64,000 bases of DNA from Anaerocolumna sp. MB42-C2 (GTDB lineage Bacteria; Bacillota; Clostridia; Lachnospirales; Lachnospiraceae). The notes beneath the pieces are model-generated. The model did no database searches. It saw only the letters and a list, made by a program, of their open reading frames with translations, and was not told where the DNA came from. A program made the translations under genes and the position numbers. Below are positions 61,118-64,000 of the stretch, in pieces (position 1 is the first letter of the stretch; every line of letters starts with the position of its first letter). The stretch is from the NCBI RefSeq assembly GCF_030913705.1, contig NZ_CP133190.1:6225501-6289500 (forward strand), given 5' to 3'.

Positions 61118-61951
61118 ATGGATTTTTTAGAAATTTTAAAAGTAATATTTTTGGGAATTGTTGAGGGTATTACTGAATGGCTGCCAATCAGCAGCACAGG
61201 TCATATGATATTGGTGGATGAGTTTATAAAGTTAAATGTAAGCGCCGAGTTTAAAGAAGTGTTTTTTATCGTAATACAGTTTGGGGCTATATTAGCGGTT
61301 ATATTTTTATTTTGGAATAAAATATTTCCTTTTAATTTTAAAAAAGGTCCTTTTATTAAAATGGATATTATGACCTTATGGTTTAAGATTATCGTAGCAT
61401 GTTTACCGGCAACAGTAGCTGTTTTACTGTTCGATGATTTTATTGATGCACATTTTTATAATTATATAACAGTTGCAGTTACTTTAATTATATATGGTAT
61501 TTTATTTATAGTCATTGAGAACAGAAATAAACATAGAAGTCCGCAGATTAGGACATTATCGGATATTACTTATCAAACAGCTTTCATTATCGGATTGTTT
61601 CAGCTCCTATCTATGATTCCGGGAACTTCAAGATCCGGATCTACCATATTAGGTGCAATTATTATCGGAACCTCCAGATATGTAGCTGCTGAATTTACAT
61701 TTTATCTGGCAATCCCTGCCATGTTTGGTTACAGTTTATTGAAGATGGTCAAATTTGGTTTCGATTATACTCCAAATGAAATACTGATTTTAATTTTAGG
61801 AATGTTAACTGCTTTTGTAGTTTCAATATTTGCAATTAAGTTTTTAATTGGATATATTAAGAAGAATGATTTTAAAGTATTTGGATACTATAGAATTGTG
61901 TTAGGTATCCTGGTAATTGTTTATTTTTTGGTAAGAGGAGCAGTAGCTTAA
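61118..61951 (+). CDS. uppP: Undecaprenyl-diphosphatase UppP (BacA)
   Basis: A 277-residue integral membrane phosphatase that recycles undecaprenyl diphosphate to the lipid carrier of cell-wall synthesis. Both active-site repeats are present: FLGIVEGITEWLPISSTGH near residue 13 and MIPGTSRSGSTILGAIIIG near 168. Eight or so helices, usual length. An extended -10 (TGATATAAT, 61053-61061) lies upstream. ATG 61118 is used; ATG 61114 is out of frame. Position beside an envelope-stress operon fits its role in bacitracin resistance. Confidence 0.95.
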   Translation: MDFLEILKVIFLGIVEGITEWLPISSTGHMILVDEFIKLNVSAEFKEVFFIVIQFGAILAVIFLFWNKIFPFNFKKGPFIKMDIMTLWFKIIVACLPATVAVLLFDDFIDAHFYNYITVAVTLIIYGILFIVIENRNKHRSPQIRTLSDITYQTAFIIGLFQLLSMIPGTSRSGSTILGAIIIGTSRYVAAEFTFYLAIPAMFGYSLLKMVKFGFDYTPNEILILILGMLTAFVVSIFAIKFLIGYIKKNDFKVFGYYRIVLGILVIVYFLVRGAVA

Positions 61952-62008
61952 TAAAGGAATAAGAGTTTTATGAGATTTAAAATATATAATTGATTATATA
62001 TTCGATTA

Positions 62009-62087
62009 GAAAAATGGTGGGAACTCAGGTTAGCTATAAATAATTTCTATATTTTAGCCGATTGCAGAAGATTTCCACCATTTTCTT
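62009..62087 (+). terminator. Long branched hairpin after uppP
   Basis: GAAAAATGGTGGGAA (62009-62023) pairs with TTTCCACCATTTTC (62072-62085), enclosing about 48 bases that can form an inner hairpin (GGTTAGC with TTAGCC). T-rich sequence follows. Most likely a terminator, but the large ordered loop is unusual. Confidence 0.5.
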
Positions 62088-62163
62088 ATTTTTTATTCTT
62101 AATTATTGTTATACTATTCTTATAATAAACTTAAAAGGATCAAACTTATTAAATAAATTATAC

Positions 62164-62220
62164 TTGACAAATTCAATTATTAAGCATATTGTTATTAATA
62201 CATATACCCCACCCGGGTAT
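62164..62220 (+). promoter_or_regulatory. copZ-csoR promoter with CsoR box
   Basis: TTGACA (62164-62169), 17 bases, TATTGT (62187-62192). ATACCCCACCCGGGTAT (62204-62220) just downstream is a G/C-flanked inverted repeat matching known CsoR operators. The copper repressor encoded second in the operon would bind here until copper arrives. Confidence 0.78.
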
Positions 62221-62259
62221 AGTAATATATAATTTTAAACGCTAAGGAGATAGATAATA

Positions 62260-62490
62260 ATGAAAAAAATAATAAAAATTGAGGGTATGACATGCAGTCA
62301 TTGTCAGGCCAGAGTTGAAAAAGCTTTAAATTCAATTCCGGGGGTAGAGGCCAAGGTAGACCTTAAGAAAAAGACGGCTGTTGTAAATTTTGATTCCGAT
62401 ATAAGTGATTCCGTATTTCAAGATACAGTTAGTGAAGCTGGATATGAAGTGGTATCTATTGAAGAGAAAAAAGGGCTTTTTGGCAGATAG
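62260..62490 (+). CDS. copZ: Copper chaperone CopZ-like (heavy-metal-associated domain)
   Basis: A 76-residue ferredoxin-fold metallochaperone: KIEGMTCSHCQARVEKALNS has the MTCxxC copper site (Cys12, Cys15), followed by VDLKKKTAVVNFDSD and VSEAGYEVVSIEEKKG. It carries Cu(I) in the cytosol to exporters or the repressor. First gene of a two-gene operon under a CsoR-type box. No copper ATPase gene is present in the window, so its partner is elsewhere. Confidence 0.9.
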   Translation: MKKIIKIEGMTCSHCQARVEKALNSIPGVEAKVDLKKKTAVVNFDSDISDSVFQDTVSEAGYEVVSIEEKKGLFGR

Positions 62491-62503
62491 TTGGGAGAAT
62501 TAT

Positions 62504-62764
62504 ATGAAAGCGGATAAGACTATGGTTACACGCCTGTTAAAAACTGCAAGAGGTCAGATTGACGGTTTATTAAAAATGGTGGAAGAAGACCGCTACTGTA
62601 TCGATATTTCTAATCAATTAATGGCAACTCAGGCAATTTTAAGGAAAGTTAATAATGAAGTCATAAAAACCCACTTAGGCGCATGTGTTAAAGAAAGCTT
62701 TAAACAAGGTAATGAAGATGAAAAAATTGAAGAAATAATAAAACTTCTGGAAAAGCTCTCGTAA
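62504..62764 (+). CDS. csoR: CsoR-family copper-sensing repressor
   Basis: From ATG 62504, 86 residues, all-helical. The Cys-His-Cys copper set is in place: Cys32 (EDRYCIDI), His57 and Cys61 (KTHLGACVKES). TRLLKTARGQIDGLLKMVEE is the DNA-contacting first helix region. It binds the box upstream of copZ and is released by Cu(I). The long frame starting at 62405 overlaps copZ and has no ribosome binding site. Terminator follows the stop. Confidence 0.92.
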   Translation: MKADKTMVTRLLKTARGQIDGLLKMVEEDRYCIDISNQLMATQAILRKVNNEVIKTHLGACVKESFKQGNEDEKIEEIIKLLEKLS

Positions 62765-62781
62765 TGAGAGCTTTTCTTTTT
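62751..62781 (+). terminator. Terminator of the copZ-csoR operon
   Basis: AAAAGCTCTC (62751-62760) pairs perfectly with GAGAGCTTTT (62766-62775) around GTAAT, then CTTTTT. It overlaps the csoR stop codon. Confidence 0.9.
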
Positions 62782-63145
62782 GAACGGAAATGTTATTAAA
62801 TTCTGAATCATACATTTATAAATAGTGTAGGATTTATATTAATGAGTCTAGAATAACTTCTTTTAATTGTATGAATACTCAGATTAAGACACATGATAGG
62901 AAAAAGGTATTCTTGATCCGAAAGGAAAGGTCATTTTAACTGTTACCTGATATGATAAGCAATTTCCCGATTAAAATTTATAAAGATATTCTTAGGATAG
63001 TTTAATTTTTCTTAATTTTAAAAAAAATGATTTTATTTTTAACTGGACATGTGTTATAATTGTTCGGGATTTAATTTATTTCCAATTATAAGATAATTCG
63101 ACACATAACCTGAATTATATACTAGTAACAGTAGGAGAGAATGGG
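62782..63145 (+). promoter_or_regulatory. AT-rich gap with an extended -10 promoter for the LCP gene
   Basis: No gene was seen in this 364-base gap. TGTTATAAT at 63052-63060 is an extended -10 with only a weak -35 (TTTATT). TAGGAGAGA at 63132 is the ribosome binding site of the LCP gene. The rest is AT-rich with no clear repeat. Confidence 0.45.
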
Positions 63146-64000
63146 ATGGATAAAGATAATTATCGCAATACAAATGAGAAGAAGGATAGTTCATCAAGTA
63201 ATTTAAATAAAGGGAATAGTCTGGATCAGTATTCCAAAAATATTAATAATGTTGCTGGTTATGAGGATGAGGATGAATTTTTAGATGAAGTCAATTCTTC
63301 TCTGGCAAAGCAAATCAGTATGGAATTGGAGGATAAGGATACGAGTACTAAGGATAATGGACCAAAGAAAAAGGGGAAAATACCGAAAGGTGTGAAGATT
63401 TTTGCTATTGTTTTTTCTGTAATTATGCTGTTAGGATGCTTATTAGTGTTCACTCCCGCCGGAAAAAAAATTATAATTAATTTGGCGGGTAATTATATCT
63501 ATGGAAAACTTAATTATGAAGATTCCAATACACAGGAAACAACAGATACTGTTGAGAATACGACGGATCAAAACAATAAACCAGTGAAACCTGTTGAACA
63601 TGTAGTTAATATTCTTTTACTTGGTGTTGAGGAAATCGGGGGTGCTTCCAATACTGACACAATGATTGTTGCTACGATGAATACTAAGAATCATACGATG
63701 AAGCTGACATCCTTAATGAGAGATATCTATGTTGAAATTCCCGGTCATGACAATAACAAATTGAACGCTGCTTATGCTAGAGGAGGAATCGAAACATTAT
63801 ATCAAACCATTCAAAATAATTTTGGAGTACATTTAGATGGATATGTATTAGTTAATTTTAATGCTTTTGAAAAAATTGTAGACCTTCTGGATGGAGTTGA
63901 AGTTACCTTAACCAGGACGGAAGCAAATTACCTGAACAGAACGAATTATATCTCCAATCCGTCCTACCGCACCGTAAAAGAGGGAACACAGATTATGAAC
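63146..64000 (+). CDS. LytR-CpsA-Psr family protein, 3' end cut by the window
   Basis: From ATG 63146, with GGAGAG upstream, 285 residues are seen without a stop. Residues 1-82 are hydrophilic and acidic cytosolic sequence, 83-103 a single membrane helix (VKIFAIVFSVIMLLGCLLVF-like). The outer LCP domain follows from about 150: NILLLGVEEIGGASNTDTMI, then KLTSLMRDIYVEIPGHDNNK, LNAAYARGGIETLYQTI and DGYVLVNFNAFEKIVDLLDG. The family transfers anionic polymers from lipid carrier to peptidoglycan. The conserved Asp and Arg residues of the phosphate site are visible (NTDT, MRDIYV). Confidence 0.9.
   Translation, partial: MDKDNYRNTNEKKDSSSSNLNKGNSLDQYSKNINNVAGYEDEDEFLDEVNSSLAKQISMELEDKDTSTKDNGPKKKGKIPKGVKIFAIVFSVIMLLGCLLVFTPAGKKIIINLAGNYIYGKLNYEDSNTQETTDTVENTTDQNNKPVKPVEHVVNILLLGVEEIGGASNTDTMIVATMNTKNHTMKLTSLMRDIYVEIPGHDNNKLNAAYARGGIETLYQTIQNNFGVHLDGYVLVNFNAFEKIVDLLDGVEVTLTRTEANYLNRTNYISNPSYRTVKEGTQIMN

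Overview
The window looks like the chromosome of a low-GC, Gram-positive anaerobe of the class Clostridia, probably Lachnospiraceae. AGGAGG-type ribosome binding sites, GTG and TTG starts, Clostridia-type prophage families and the flanking host genes (UppP, CsoR, LytR-CpsA-Psr protein, a fluoride riboswitch) all fit. The species cannot be fixed from the sequence. No tRNA, rRNA or CRISPR array was seen.

Layout. (1) 1-8.9 kb: a cut-off XRE regulator, then a LlaJI-type restriction-modification operon: a small DNA-binding protein, two C5 methyltransferases, a McrB-like NTPase with two AAA+ modules, and a McrC-like nuclease. An XRE regulator with a consensus promoter inside a palindrome and a decayed helix-turn-helix gene follow. 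(2) 8.9-21.7 kb: prophage early genes in two divergent operons. The leftward one encodes DNA polymerase, DUF2815 and DUF2800; the rightward one encodes PD-(D/E)XK nucleases, a VapE-type primase-helicase, VRR-NUC and a SNF2 helicase with a frameshift in its Walker A motif. An IS3-family element with a 3-bp target duplication sits just after the primase gene. (3) 21.7-28.6 kb: HNH nuclease, probable cos region, small terminase, two phage DNA methyltransferases, and an amidoligase / gamma-glutamylcyclotransferase cassette. (4) 28.6-50.4 kb: large terminase and HK97-type head genes, tail genes with a probable -1 frameshift in the tail chaperone, a TauE/SafE membrane permease inserted inside the tail operon, tape measure, baseplate and fibre genes, a group II intron placed just after a terminator, then holin, upper baseplate protein and amidase. 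(5) 50.4-55.1 kb: small accessory genes and a recombination operon with two large serine recombinases. (6) 55.1-64 kb: host genes: MgtE, a cation/proton antiporter behind a fluoride riboswitch, a ComEC-like fragment, an ECF sigma factor / anti-sigma / membrane-protein operon, UppP, a copper chaperone with CsoR, and a truncated LCP protein.

Two sets of repeated intergenic sequences tie the prophage together. A 30-bp two-block motif (CCGTCCAAA, 9 bases, TCTGTCCTTAGG) followed by a small conserved hairpin lies 42-48 bases before the first gene of both early operons and of the recombinase-region operon. A 31-bp motif ending in TTTAGAGTGATATAT precedes the amidoligase-associated gene, the amidoligase and the first recombinase. 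They look like promoters or operators of two prophage regulons and are, with the amidoligase cassette, the least explained parts of the window. The left prophage boundary was not located; the right one probably lies between 55081 and 55546.
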